A stretch of 64,000 nt of DNA. It comes from Chlorobaculum tepidum TLS (GTDB taxonomy: Bacteria; Bacteroidota; Chlorobiia; Chlorobiales; Chlorobiaceae). The stretch is taken from assembly GCF_000006985.1 (NCBI RefSeq), contig NC_002932.3, forward strand, positions 1,041,109-1,105,108, read 5' to 3'. The number at the start of each line of letters is the position of its first letter. Positions within the stretch are counted from its first letter, which is position 1. Position numbers and translations under genes: made by a program. The notes under the pieces were generated by a model, which worked only from the letters and a program-made list of their open reading frames with translations, ran no database searches and was not told the DNA's origin. Below are positions 9,502 to 22,424 of this stretch, one piece after another.

Positions 9502-10149
9502 ATGAAAACCGTCATGCTGATGCTGACAAGCCTGTTGATGGCCGGATGCTCCGTGCTGGGAAAGCGGGAGGCCGCAGAGCCGCCCTACGAACTGCTGAAA
9601 CACGATGGCGCGTTTGAAGTACGTCGTTATGGGCCTATGGTGATCGCTGAAACCATCCTCGACGAAAAGAGTTACAGTGCCGCAAGCGGCAAGGGATTCA
9701 ACCGGCTTGCCGGATATATTTTCGGCAAGAACAGGTCAAAAACGTCGATCAGCATGACCGCGCCGGTTTTGCAGGAGCGCAGCAGCGAAAAAATATCCAT
9801 GACGGCGCCGGTTCTGCAGCAACCACAAAAAGGCGGATGGAGCATGGCGTTCGTGCTTCCCGAGGGTTTTACCCTCCAGTCTGCCCCCGAACCACTCGAT
9901 CCCGAAGTGAAGCTCCGGGAGCTGCCACCATCAACGATTGCCGTGGTCACCTTCTCGGGCCTGCACTCCGCCGCCAATCTTGAAAAGTACAGCAGGCAAC
10001 TGCAAGCCTGGCTCAAAAAACAGGGATATCGCGCACTTTCGGAACCAAAGCTCGCCTCGTACGATCCGCCATGGACCATTCCCTTCCTGAGGCGTAACGA
10101 AGTGCAGATCAGGATTGAGCCCGATCACGGTGAATCCGGCAAAGAGTGA
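9502..10149 (+). CDS. SOUL-family heme-binding lipoprotein
   Basis: A 215-residue SOUL/HBP-type protein. The N-terminus is a lipoprotein signal with lipobox LMAGC, so the mature protein starts at Cys-15 and is membrane-anchored outside the cytoplasm. SOUL features follow: YELLKHDGAFEVRRYGPMV, then GFNRLAGYIFGKN, and two copies of ISMTAPVL separated by a short loop. SOUL proteins bind heme or related tetrapyrroles in some cases; in a chlorophototroph a tetrapyrrole role is attractive but unproven. GAGGGAAC precedes the ATG. It is a single gene divergent from the NTF2-like remnant. Confidence 0.82.
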   Translation: MKTVMLMLTSLLMAGCSVLGKREAAEPPYELLKHDGAFEVRRYGPMVIAETILDEKSYSAASGKGFNRLAGYIFGKNRSKTSISMTAPVLQERSSEKISMTAPVLQQPQKGGWSMAFVLPEGFTLQSAPEPLDPEVKLRELPPSTIAVVTFSGLHSAANLEKYSRQLQAWLKKQGYRALSEPKLASYDPPWTIPFLRRNEVQIRIEPDHGESGKE

Positions 10150-10349
10150 TCGGAGATTCGCCATCGGCACGCGCGGTATCGTTTCCCGGATAAACGACTT
10201 GGCCGATCAACCGGACGCGAAAGAGACCTTGAAGATTTAAAGCTGCCTGACCTTGGGGATTCGTGAGCAACAGAAATCTAACAACGGATCCCCGATGGAA
10301 AAGTATATTAAGACCGGCAACCACTTGTAACCATCAAAACATCTCAGAC

Positions 10350-10532
10350 ATGGCCATGACCGTCGAAATCAGGGACAACAAGCTCTGCATCGAAATCGAC
10401 CTCGAAAAACCGACCCCCTCGTCATCCGGCAAAACTCTCGTTGTCGCCAGCACTCACGGCAATGCCGTCACCGACGTCATGATCGAAGGAAAACCTGTAA
10501 CGATCGGTCTGAACGCCTACATCAAAAAGTAA
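10350..10532 (+). CDS. small conserved-looking hypothetical protein (60 aa)
   Basis: I do not recognise this gene. From the ATG at 10350 it encodes 60 residues (MAMTVEIRDNKLCIEIDLEK at the N-terminus) with alternating hydrophobic and charged residues typical of beta strands and no signal or membrane segment. The frame is open upstream to a GTG at 10263, but that extension is low in structure and looks non-coding. It may be a small cytosolic beta protein. It stands alone and converges with the next minus-strand gene. Confidence 0.5.
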   Translation: MAMTVEIRDNKLCIEIDLEKPTPSSSGKTLVVASTHGNAVTDVMIEGKPVTIGLNAYIKK

Positions 10533-10626
10533 GACGAACTGGCAAGACGGTGCCGCCATCCCGCGCGGTGCACGTCTGCTTGCCGGACAATTTTTCGCCG
10601 AGCCTGAGCTGTTGTTTTTTCAGGGT

Positions 10627-10875
10627 TTAATTGACTGAGATGTAATCCTTTGCTTTTGTCGCATCTTCAATGACCGTCAGCCCGAAAAACACTTCCACAT
10701 CGCCCAATTGCTTCGGCGATGTCACCTTATCCATGAAACTTTCCCTTATCTTCACCATGAGTTCCGGATGAACGGTCACGGTTGACGGATTCTTGACGTT
10801 GCGGAATCCAAACAACATAGCCGCCAATATTTCTTCACGAAAAAAATCAGCGCCTATCTCATACCTCTTCCCCAT
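10627..10875 (-). CDS. hypothetical protein (82 aa)
   Basis: No recognised family. The 82-residue protein starts MGKRYEIGADFFREEILAAM and is mixed helix/strand, soluble, with no cysteines. A good ribosome site (CAGGGAGTG, 4 bp before the ATG) supports it as a real gene. It lies between the small + strand gene and the distal end of the CRISPR array and is read away from the array; a link to CRISPR cannot be shown. Confidence 0.5.
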   Translation of the reverse strand: MGKRYEIGADFFREEILAAMLFGFRNVKNPSTVTVHPELMVKIRESFMDKVTSPKQLGDVEVFFGLTVIEDATKAKDYISVN

Positions 10876-10999
10876 TTCACTCCCTGTTTTCGTTCAAAAA
10901 ATATATCTGATTCACAATCAAATCAAACGCTCTCTTTCTACAACAAAAGCTCCATCTCCATAGATATGAAAAAAAGACATCCTGTCATTGATCGGTGCC

Positions 11000-13956
<2,957 letters not shown>

Positions 13957-14134
13957 TGTTTGGCTGTATCGCCAGATACTCTACGGCTTCGCAGATGAGT
14001 TTCCGCGAACCGCTTCGTATGCCAAACAACATCTTACGCGAATCTGACGATACAATCAATATCTGCATACAAAAAAACAACTTGTTTCGGACGCGAACCA
14101 GCAGGCACTTCTGGTACAGCTTCAGGTTCGCGAT
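13957..14134 (-). promoter_or_regulatory. CRISPR leader
   Basis: The 178 bp between cas2 and the first repeat has no gene and should hold the leader and array promoter. A perfect 8-bp inverted repeat, TGTTTGGC (13957-13964) and GCCAAACA (14021-14028), begins directly at the repeat. A second one, GCGAACC (14093-14099) and GGTTCGC (14125-14131), lies next to the cas2 stop and may be a hairpin. An A-rich stretch (AAAAAAACAA) lies between them. Confidence 0.7.
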
Positions 14135-14425
14135 TTATAAAATCAGCGTTCCTTCGAGATCACGAGGCTCTTTTGCGCCTTCGTGCTCTACCCTGCCCTG
14201 CCAGTTCGAGCCGAGAAAGTAAAACCGCAAGCTATCGAGTTTCGGGTCCATCTCATTGAGCAGTTTCGACCTCAATTTAACCCACTGGGCCGGATCGACG
14301 TTGCATTCAAACACGGAAAACTGCACGCGCTGGCCGTAATTCTGGCAGGTCTTGGCGATTCTGCGCAGTCGTCTCCGGCCCGCAGGTGTTTCGGTGTTCA
14401 CATCATAGGTAACAAGAACCAGCAT
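14135..14425 (-). CDS. cas2: CRISPR-associated protein Cas2
   Basis: A 96-residue Cas2 with the ferredoxin-like start MLVLVTYDVNTETPAGRRRL, whose Asp is the conserved metal-binding residue, and the central QRVQFSVFEC strand typical of the family. It forms the spacer-integration complex with Cas1. It is last in the cas operon, 3 bp after cas1, and directly precedes the leader. Confidence 0.95.
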   Translation of the reverse strand: MLVLVTYDVNTETPAGRRRLRRIAKTCQNYGQRVQFSVFECNVDPAQWVKLRSKLLNEMDPKLDSLRFYFLGSNWQGRVEHEGAKEPRDLEGTLIL

Positions 14426-14428
14426 GAG

Positions 14429-15460
14429 CTATCTCCAGACAAATGGCGGATACATGTCAATATCTCCCCGGATATACCGGGCGAGCAACATGGCCTGCAT
14501 GTGCCAGAGCAGTCCGACAGCCATTTTTTCCCCGACGAAAGGATGCTCGATCTCTTCCTGTTTCCTTTGCTGATATGCAGTTATGAGCGTCTTTCGGGCA
14601 TCATCTTTCATAGCTACCGCCCCGGTTTCAGAAATATCGAAGTCTTTGGCGTGAATCTGTCCCCGATTGATCAGTGACAACACCAGACGATCACCGATAT
14701 AAGAGCGGAACTCTTCGAGCATATCGAGGGCAAGGCTCGGTCTGCCCGGCCTGTCTTTGTGAAGGAACCCCGCTGCCGGATCAAGACCGCACGATTCAAG
14801 CGCGGAACGAATATCGTGTGTCATCAGGGTGTAAACAAAAGAGAGCAGACAGTTCACCCGGTCGAGCGGTGGCCGCCGGCTACGCCCTTCAAACCTGAAC
14901 GCTGGATCATCGGCGGTAATGCACTCATCAAAAACACTGAAATAGGCTTTTGCCGCTTCCCCTTCTATGCCTCTGATCAACTCCTGATCCGTTGCTTCCT
15001 GCAAACGCCGGATGCATCCTGCCAGTACATGCTGCGCGTTCTTCAACTTCTCCCCGTCCGTTTTTTCGGGATGATCGCGCAATGCCCTGGCCAGCGTTAC
15101 CCGCGCGTTGCCGATTTTACCGATAACGAATAAACGGGCCAGCGTTGCTGTTTGATCATAGTTGTCAGCCATCCGGTACTGCGCTCTTCGCAACAGGATA
15201 TTGCCCTTTACCGGCCCCTGCATCTGGCAAAGAAAGCGCCCGTGCTCGGTCAGAAAGGTAACCGCAACGCCAAGCTGTGCGCAATGGCCAAGCAGAAACG
15301 GACTGCACGACACCTGCCCGAAACAGACAATTCCGTTGAGCATGTGCAGCGGAATCCGGGTCTTCTCGACGCGGTCGATCGATATGAGCACACACTCCCC
15401 CTCTTTGGAGAGATACGAGCCCTGTGTCGTCACGAACAAGGTGTTGAGATGCTTTTTCAA
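14429..15460 (-). CDS. cas1: CRISPR-associated endonuclease Cas1, type I-C
   Basis: A 343-residue Cas1c, the integrase that inserts new spacers. The catalytic set is intact: Glu in GIEGEAAKAYF, His in GFLHKDRPGRPSLALD, and the following acidic DMLEEFR. The start overlaps the cas4 stop by 4 bp (ATGA), indicating coupled translation with Cas4, its partner in choosing PAM-proper prespacers in type I-C. Confidence 0.96.
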   Translation of the reverse strand: MKKHLNTLFVTTQGSYLSKEGECVLISIDRVEKTRIPLHMLNGIVCFGQVSCSPFLLGHCAQLGVAVTFLTEHGRFLCQMQGPVKGNILLRRAQYRMADNYDQTATLARLFVIGKIGNARVTLARALRDHPEKTDGEKLKNAQHVLAGCIRRLQEATDQELIRGIEGEAAKAYFSVFDECITADDPAFRFEGRSRRPPLDRVNCLLSFVYTLMTHDIRSALESCGLDPAAGFLHKDRPGRPSLALDMLEEFRSYIGDRLVLSLINRGQIHAKDFDISETGAVAMKDDARKTLITAYQQRKQEEIEHPFVGEKMAVGLLWHMQAMLLARYIRGDIDMYPPFVWR

Positions 15461-16101
15461 ATTTCCTCCCCGGAGAGTTCACGATATAACTTTTGGACGT
15501 ACCGTTTTGCCGAACCGTGGCGTTCGAGTACCTCGGGCAGACATTCATCGACAAGCGAACACAGTTTGCACTTCGGGCCAAATTCCGGATGAGGCGTCAC
15601 GCCCAACGAAAACAGCCCATGCACACCCGCGGCCGCTGCAACAGTTTTGGAGCGTAACACCTCATCGAAAACTACATCGAGCCGTCGCATTGTCTGGCCG
15701 TAAAACAGCGCCCCTGAAGGAATCGCGCACGAGCGCATCTCTTCGAGACACATTGCCTGCGCGCAAAGCTGCACCTTGTCGGCATCGTGCTTTTTCGGCT
15801 TGCCGCGTTTGTACTCCACCGGAAACGGCTCAAACCCGCCCTCTCTCCGGTGCCACTCCACTACATCGGCCACGCCGGAGACGCCAAGAACAGCGCTTCG
15901 CAACGGCACGCTGCGTGTAACTTTCACGCCCTCGCGGTACGAGGTGACGGCGCTGTCAGCCCGCTCATGCATCTCTCGCCCCTCGGCAGTGTACAGATTC
16001 TCGCTCCAGACCTGTTCGAGGTGAATCAGTGCACACTGCCGCGGACAAAAGACGTAATGCTGCAAAGCGGACAAAGCAATAAAATCGGTTTCGGCGTACA
16101 T
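15457..16101 (-). CDS. cas4: CRISPR-associated exonuclease Cas4
   Basis: A 214-residue RecB-like Cas4. One cysteine of the Fe-S cluster lies in YVFCPRQC near residue 20 and three in CKLCSLVDEC near 180. The nuclease motifs are GVADVVEW and PVEYKRGKPKK. In type I-C, Cas4 joins Cas1-Cas2 to trim and orient prespacers. It lies 2 bp after cas7 and overlaps cas1. Confidence 0.95.
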   Translation of the reverse strand: MYAETDFIALSALQHYVFCPRQCALIHLEQVWSENLYTAEGREMHERADSAVTSYREGVKVTRSVPLRSAVLGVSGVADVVEWHRREGGFEPFPVEYKRGKPKKHDADKVQLCAQAMCLEEMRSCAIPSGALFYGQTMRRLDVVFDEVLRSKTVAAAAGVHGLFSLGVTPHPEFGPKCKLCSLVDECLPEVLERHGSAKRYVQKLYRELSGEEI

Positions 16102-16103
16102 AC

Positions 16104-17003
16104 TTATCCGAGTTTCCGAAGAAGCTTCACCTCGCCAAGGTTGGACTCATCAACCAGCACTTCGTAATCCTTGAACGAACGTGCCGGGCCTTCGGAATCT
16201 TCTTTGCGCTTGACTGTAATCCGCTCGAAAAGCTGGCTTGCCGGAGCATTGCCCAACGCTGAACTGTGCTCGAAAACGTACAGGCCGCGAGTGGACATCA
16301 AGCCGCGAGCTGCTGAACGGTCATGCTCGAACATGTTCAACAGAGCGTCCCAGAACAGGTCGAGGTCTTCTGCGGAAAATCCGGTCTGACTGGCAAGATT
16401 TGCCGAAACGAACCCATGAGCGCGATACAAGCCGTACGGAACGGTGTACTTGCGTCCCATCGTCCGATTATCGCCGCTTTGCTTTTCTGCCTCCGCTTCA
16501 GTGGCAACAGCCATGCGGGTAATGCTGTGCTCCAGCGCCACGACAGGCTCGACCGAACGGGCAAACGTCATCTGAATCGGGCCACGTACTTGACCGGCAT
16601 TAGCCCCGGTTGACATCACGGCCCCGAAGGCGCGAATATCATAGTATTTTGTACACATCTGAACTCGCCCTTTGTCAACCTCTCCGCCCTGAGCCACACC
16701 TGGTTTGTTGCGTTTCGATCCGTCTTTTGAATCTGCTGGCGCAGCATTCAAATCGATATTCAGCGCCTTATAAGCTTCATCAATCTTGTTATTCAGAATC
16801 GCCTTCTCCTTGATGAAAATGTCTTGTCCTAACAACTGTACATAATTTCTAACCTTTCGCTTCAAACAAACATCGGTTACAAGTCCCATGCCGGTTTCAG
16901 CATCGATTCGAGGAAGATTACCCGCATCGGGATCGCCATTCGGGTTGCCGTCCTGAACATCGAAAAGCACAACGAAATCATAGCGTTTATCGACAGTAGT
17001 CAT
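16104..17003 (-). CDS. cas7: Cascade backbone protein Cas7 (Csd2), type I-C
   Basis: A 299-residue Cas7/Csd2 RAMP protein that coats the crRNA spacer. The N-terminus has [20 protein letters not shown], the type I-C hallmark, and [13 protein letters not shown] lies in the middle. The ribosome site AGGAGAATCATT before the ATG is among the best in the operon, in line with the need for several copies per complex. Confidence 0.95.
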   Translation of the reverse strand: MTTVDKRYDFVVLFDVQDGNPNGDPDAGNLPRIDAETGMGLVTDVCLKRKVRNYVQLLGQDIFIKEKAILNNKIDEAYKALNIDLNAAPADSKDGSKRNKPGVAQGGEVDKGRVQMCTKYYDIRAFGAVMSTGANAGQVRGPIQMTFARSVEPVVALEHSITRMAVATEAEAEKQSGDNRTMGRKYTVPYGLYRAHGFVSANLASQTGFSAEDLDLFWDALLNMFEHDRSAARGLMSTRGLYVFEHSSALGNAPASQLFERITVKRKEDSEGPARSFKDYEVLVDESNLGEVKLLRKLG

Positions 17004-17020
17004 AATGATTCTCCTGTGGT

Positions 17021-18757
17021 TTAATTGTTATTTTCTGAATCTTTCTTTTTGAAAAAGTCTTGGCGCTGGTGATAATAACCAATCGCAAATCGTGCCTGAT
17101 CTTCCATTGAAAGATGTGATGGCATTTCATTGCCAATCCCCTCAAAAACGCCGGCAAGCATCCGCTCGAAATTGACACGGCGTCCAGCGTTGTCAAGCTT
17201 TGAGAGATGATGATTTTTCAGCTTCAACAATTGCGGAAAAACCGTCACCGGAGTTGATGAGGCCGCTCCATAAAAGCGATCGCGAATCGTTGCGTTAAGG
17301 CCGGGACTTGCCTCTTCCTGAATTTTTTCCAGAACGGCAAAAAGCCGCCCAAGACGATACCCCGGATTGTTGTTGGTTGGATCGAGTGCCACGGTTATCT
17401 CCTTTGCTTTTGTGTTATAAATTCTTGAAAAACGGTTGAGACAGGCTTTCAGAATACTCGCTTGAATCCTCGTCACCTCTTGCGTAGCGCGGATACGGCG
17501 GATTGCCTGTTGAAGCATCGTTGCGGGATACAAGCCACCGGTAATGACCGATTGAAAAATCTGTCCGGAAAGATTGGGTGGAACGTTATCCACCTTCCCC
17601 TCGTGCGCCATTGCTGACAGTAGCCAGAACATCGAAAAATGGCCACTATCTTTCGGGCTTCGGATAATTTCAAGATCATCGAAATGCTGCCGGATATTCC
17701 CGGCAAATTCCGCAATCGTTCCGGTATGCCAGAATCGAACGGAAATACGAGCCGAGTTCGGCGCAAGTCCGAGAACATAAAAACGGGTTTTGGAATCCAT
17801 TTGAGCATGGCCACTCTTTATTCCTTCGTAAAGAGCTTTAACTGCTCTGACGTCTGCATCAGGATCATCTTTCGAGTACCCAAAAAAGGCAGGAAAATCC
17901 TCTTCAAAAACATCCTGTTTTTCAGACCAGAAAACGGTCGTCGCATCTCCAACCTGAACTTTGTTTTTTGAATTCTTGCCCAACAGCATATTCAAGGCAG
18001 TGGTGTAAGCAAACACCGCAGACTCGCTGATCGGAGCGTTGAACGCTTGCTCTTTTCCATAAGAGTCATAACCGGAATTCTTCTGAAATGAGACGAATTT
18101 CTTTGAATCCTTGTTGATCGGAGTGTCGCTGTGAATTCTGGCAATCGCCGCCTTTTTGCCTGTCACAAGACAAAGGCCGACGGCATCATCAGCACTCTCT
18201 CCAATCTGAGTCTCGATATACCTTTTTACGGCATCCCGGCATGGCACAAGATCGACTTCGCCATCGAGCCGGAAGCTCATATTGCATCCAATGATTTTGG
18301 TGCATTCTCCCCAGTTATCAGACTCCTTAACTTTTTTATATTCGCCTTTTTCGTAAAAGCGAATGACGGCCAGAACGCCATCATCGCCTTTGACATTTTC
18401 AGGTAATGAGCGAAGTTTTTCTATAAAACTCGGCATCTGTTTTTCAGCCATCGCCTGATCTTTATCACTTTCACTTCGTGAATGACCAAGCACATAGCCG
18501 TAATGATCCCACAGCAGAAAGCTGGTCTTATAGGAATTTGATCCGGTACGTCCAACAGATTTCGGCAATAGATATGGCTTCGCTTTTTTCTTTTTGCCAT
18601 CCCCTTCTCGAGTATCTTCGAGCGATACGAAATTTCCCTCCCGATCAATGACGATGATGAATGGAATCTCCTTCCATTCAAATCCTTCCGGTGCAATACC
18701 GCTTTCCGGATCGGCAGCTTTTCGCTGGTAATAGTCGTACAGTGCTTGCAGAATCAT
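17021..18757 (-). CDS. cas8c: Cascade large subunit Cas8c (Csd1)
   Basis: A 578-residue Cas8c/Csd1, the subunit that reads the PAM and recruits Cas3. The start [20 protein letters not shown] and the internal segment [18 protein letters not shown] are typical of the family. I chose the ATG just after GGAGGTGAG; an upstream in-frame codon would add 19 residues inside cas5. The start overlaps the cas5 stop as ATGA. Confidence 0.93.
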   Translation of the reverse strand: MILQALYDYYQRKAADPESGIAPEGFEWKEIPFIIVIDREGNFVSLEDTREGDGKKKKAKPYLLPKSVGRTGSNSYKTSFLLWDHYGYVLGHSRSESDKDQAMAEKQMPSFIEKLRSLPENVKGDDGVLAVIRFYEKGEYKKVKESDNWGECTKIIGCNMSFRLDGEVDLVPCRDAVKRYIETQIGESADDAVGLCLVTGKKAAIARIHSDTPINKDSKKFVSFQKNSGYDSYGKEQAFNAPISESAVFAYTTALNMLLGKNSKNKVQVGDATTVFWSEKQDVFEEDFPAFFGYSKDDPDADVRAVKALYEGIKSGHAQMDSKTRFYVLGLAPNSARISVRFWHTGTIAEFAGNIRQHFDDLEIIRSPKDSGHFSMFWLLSAMAHEGKVDNVPPNLSGQIFQSVITGGLYPATMLQQAIRRIRATQEVTRIQASILKACLNRFSRIYNTKAKEITVALDPTNNNPGYRLGRLFAVLEKIQEEASPGLNATIRDRFYGAASSTPVTVFPQLLKLKNHHLSKLDNAGRRVNFERMLAGVFEGIGNEMPSHLSMEDQARFAIGYYHQRQDFFKKKDSENNN

Positions 18758-19467
18758 TTTCTCACCTCCTCGCTCTCCCAATCGGGCACTTTGATAACTC
18801 CTTTTTCCAGACACGCCGGGAAAAATGCCGGAGGTGGCTCTTTCAAGTTCTTTTGAAAATCGAGGTCGTAAAGCATAAATCCCAAATTGCGGGTTTCGCT
18901 GATCGGTGGGGGTTCATTTGCCAGATCATCGACCAGCCTGAATTCGCAACTGAACTCGCGGCAGCCGAGATAGGGCTGGTTGAAGCACTGCCCTTTCCGC
19001 GCCCGGCGCTCGAAGATGGCGTAGTATTTTCCCGGATTTTCATCCTTACGCAGCTCTGAGGTTTCCCTGCCGTCCTGCAATGATTCCGGCACCGGGCGCT
19101 TTGCATCTGGCCGCTCCGACGGCGGAACGAACTCAAGCTCGGCGTGAAGCCGGTAGGCCACATCCCGCAGAAACAAGCCAGCTCGTTGCTGACGCGCCGT
19201 TTCAATGAAAATGCCGTCGCTCCGCTCGCTTGCTGTTTGGCCGACCTCGTTGCGCCGCACCGAAATCCACTTGATCGGATTCAATACTTCAATCTTCCGA
19301 ATCCGCCAGCGAATGGCCGGTTTCCAGAAAATCGCCTCGAAAATTCCCCGCGCCGCCGATGGGGTAATGACGTCGTAGCTCACCCGCTCGACCTTCATTT
19401 CGGGCCGGGTGAAGCAGGCGTAATCGCCCTTGACTTCAAGACAGAATGTTTTATTCCAATGCTCCAT
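18754..19467 (-). CDS. cas5c: Cas5, type I-C (crRNA-processing RAMP)
   Basis: A 237-residue Cas5c. Type I-C lacks Cas6; Cas5 cuts the repeat transcript and keeps the 5' handle. Family features: FCLEVKGDYACFTRPEMKVE and YDVITPSAARGIFEAIFW at the N-terminus, then WISVRRNEV. No cas6 is present in the operon, as expected. It follows cas3 by 23 bp and overlaps cas8c. Confidence 0.94.
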   Translation of the reverse strand: MEHWNKTFCLEVKGDYACFTRPEMKVERVSYDVITPSAARGIFEAIFWKPAIRWRIRKIEVLNPIKWISVRRNEVGQTASERSDGIFIETARQQRAGLFLRDVAYRLHAELEFVPPSERPDAKRPVPESLQDGRETSELRKDENPGKYYAIFERRARKGQCFNQPYLGCREFSCEFRLVDDLANEPPPISETRNLGFMLYDLDFQKNLKEPPPAFFPACLEKGVIKVPDWESEEVRK

Positions 19468-19490
19468 AACGTTGTTCTCCCTTGTTGAGC

Positions 19491-21735
19491 TTACCAGTAA
19501 AAATTCAGGTTGGCGTCGATATTCAACCCGAAAACCGGATCGTACGCGCTTTCCGACGTCTGCACCCAGACACCATGAACCTCTTCGATCAAGCCGTTCT
19601 CGATCAGTTTTTTCAAATCCGGATCATAGACATTCACCGAATAGCGCTGAAGTTGCCGCATCAGTTTTCGATTTGGGCCGCCAAAACGCAGTTGATCGAT
19701 CAAGGCGTCGATGTTTGCTTTTCCGTTGCGATATCTGACGATGATGCCGTGTTGCAGCGTATCATCGATGAGTTTGAATTTTCTGGCTGCGGTGCGGAAC
19801 TGGATTTGGAAATATCTGGCCGCGTCGTTGCTCGCCAGCAAATCCATGATTCCCTTCGTGTCGAAGCCATTCAGGCCGCTGAAGTAGTGCATGAAATAAC
19901 GGCGGAACGCTTCCGGCATGAGCGAGGCGGCAAGTTCAGGAACCGTGCGGAACAGCTCCTGGGCGGCCTGTTCGGCTTTGCGCAAGCGGCCCGATGGCGA
20001 GGGATTCGGCGGGTTGAACACCACAACATCGCCATGCTCAAGCTTGCCCTCACGATTGCACCGGCCCGCCGCCTGTGCGATGCTGTCAAGCCCGCTGAAC
20101 GAACGATAGACCGTTGGAAAATCAATGTCAACGCCAGCTTCGAGCAACTGGGTGCTCACCACCCGAACCGGCTCGCCCGCAACGAGCTTCGATTTCAACT
20201 CGGCAATGACGGTACTGCGATGCTCCGGGCACATCAGCGCGGAAAGATGAACCGTGCCGTCCGGCATCAAGTCATGGAGCTCGCGGCAATCCTTGCGGGT
20301 GTTGACGATGCACAACACCTGCTCGGGCTCACAAAGCCGCCTGGCGATCTCAGCCCATTCGTGCCGTTGATCAGCCTGGCCAAGCATCCGCACGCGGACG
20401 CGCTGAAAGATGCCGAACAGCTTTTCCGGATCGGCCATCAACTCGCGCACACGGCCGTCGTCAAACCCTTTAAGAATATCTTTGCCGGTTCCGACCTTGC
20501 CGCTCAAAACCGGCTGGGTGGCCGTGCAGAGCACGACCGACGTTCTGAAATGCGCACTCAGCATTTTAATGACCGAGACTATCGGTTGCAGAAAATCGGT
20601 CGGCAGCATCTGCGCCTCGTCGAGCACAACAACCGAATTGACGATATTGTGCAACTTGCGGCAGGCCGAGCTTCGGGCCGCGAAGAGCGACTCGAAAAAC
20701 TGCACGTTGGTGGTCACGATAATCGGTGCATCCCAGTTTTCAGTCGCCAGCCGGGATGCCGGAGTTTCTCTCGATGGATCGAGGTTGCTGTGGTGCTCCA
20801 ACACTGCGTCATCTCCGAACACTTCGCGATAGACCGCCGCCGTCTGCTCGATGATGCTGGTGTAGGGAATCACCACGATGATCCGCTTTTTATCGTGCTT
20901 CAGAGCGTGTTCGAGCGCGAAGGCCATCGAGGCAAGCGTTTTGCCGCCGCCGGTGGGCACGGTCAGCGAAAACAGTCCCGGCTCCAGCGACACGCCTTTT
21001 TGGCGGCACTCGCGGAGAATCTCTTTTCGCGCCCGGTTGACCGGCGTATCCGAAGCACCGCTCTCTTTGAGCGACATGTGCTGGTCAAAACGCTCTTTCA
21101 GCATTGCCAGATCAACGCCGTTCGGACGAAGTTCAGATGTCTCTGGATTCATGAAGCGCTCTGTATCAAGAAAGTCCGCATCAACGAGGCAGGAGTACAG
21201 CATCCGGATCCAGAGGTGCACCAGCTCCGCGCCGCCATTCTGGGTTTGGCATGGCAACGACGATGGTAAAGGCGTATCCAGAATGTTTTCGGGAGGATTA
21301 CCTTTCAAGGCATGTTGCAGATGTTCGGAATTACTCAAACGCTCGGATAGCGGATCGCCTTTGGTTCCGGCGTCTTTGTCCCAATCCGGCAAGCCGGTAT
21401 GGTGCCCGGCGATCAGGTAGCCAAGAATTCGTCCGATATCTTTGCTTTTGTTGCTGGCCAGTATTGCCCCGGCTGCGGAGTGGTCAATCTTGCCCATCGC
21501 TCTTTTCCAGATAATCGCCGTTGCTCTTGCGCAGATACTTCTGCCAGCGCGGATTGAATTTGCCGAGATCGTGCAGCATACCGGCAGCCATCGCCCAGTC
21601 AGCATTGCCAAACTCGCTGGCAAAATTAGCGGCTTGATGAGCAACTCCGGAAAGATGCTCGATCAATTTGTGTTCAATCCACTGACCCGATTCATCCTGC
21701 CGGAGGTGGGCCGCCGGATTTTTTTCGTCACTCAT
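19491..21735 (-). CDS. cas3: Cas3 helicase-nuclease with apparent one-base frameshift
   Basis: Cas3 degrades targets bound by Cascade. The HD nuclease part starts at ATG 21735 (MSDEKNPAAHL) with EHLSGVAHQAANFA and AMAAGMLHDLGKFNPRWQ, but its frame ends at a TGA at 21484-21486 after YLEKSDGQD. The next frame carries GKIDHSAAGAILA, YLIAGHHTGLPDW and the full helicase: Walker A LTVPTGGGKTLAS, VVLDEAQMLP, STQLLEAGVDIDF. One extra base in the GGG run at 21493-21495 explains both; removing it gives an uninterrupted product of about 748 residues. The cause may be a real mutation, a programmed shift or a sequencing error. As written, only split products are predicted. Confidence 0.9.
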
Positions 21736-22424
21736 GCTCTTCCGATTTGAATTGATATTTCTGAGCACCACACAACCCGTGTCTGCACCAACGAGCTGGA
21801 TATTTGAAATTGAGAAGCTGATGATTGAAAAGGGGAAAGAGTCTTCTTGCTGACACGGTTCTCTTTCCGGCCGAATAAGGAACCGCCCAAGAATTTTTAG
21901 AACTGCGACTCATGAGGGAAATGCTGGTAGCTAAACGAGGGGTTAGGTGAACGTTGACAAGCGTCATGCCACGAACATCAGCATTTTGTCATAATACCGA
22001 ATGGTTACGCCATTTACAAGCAACAAGAAACAGTATGCAACAGGCGTCTGGTTGAAAAAGCAGGCAATTGAAATCGCAAGGAAAATTCAGGCTGGGGAAT
22101 GTTCTCGGGACGGATTTCGTTAAGTGTGTTAATATTTCTCAACTATCCTTGAAAAAAGGCTCTTTTCAGCCTCATCGTGAAAGTGGCTGCGAGGGTTGGT
22201 AACGGTTTGTCAACGAGTTATGAGGAGTTTCGTTATATTAATTGACAAGCTGTTCATTTGTATGACCTTACTGTCAGTTGGAGCCGCCGGATCGTCGGCG
22301 ATGATCGCGCCGGACGAAAGAGCGCAAGAGTCCGGAATCTTTATCGTCTTTACCTACTTGTGGCTTCCTGCCGGACGAGATTCCGAATAAAGCATGAATA
22401 TTTTTTCTCCAGTATTGAATACCT
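21736..22424. other. intergenic region between cas operon and FAD oxidoreductase
   Basis: About 690 bp separate two divergent genes. It should contain the cas promoter on the left and the promoter of the large oxidoreductase on the right. I see no tRNA, no clear terminator and no ORF with a ribosome site. A 40-codon open frame at 22001-22123 has no supporting signal. The DNA is more AT-rich than the flanking genes. Confidence 0.5.

Noticed and set aside
19482-21269. A 595-codon open frame on the + strand.
   Set aside because: It is antisense to the well-supported cas3 helicase part.
22001-22123. A 40-codon open frame starting with ATG in the cas3-oxidoreductase gap.
   Set aside because: Composition is protein-like (MVTPFTSNKKQYATG) but there is no ribosome site, no known family and the frame is very short.
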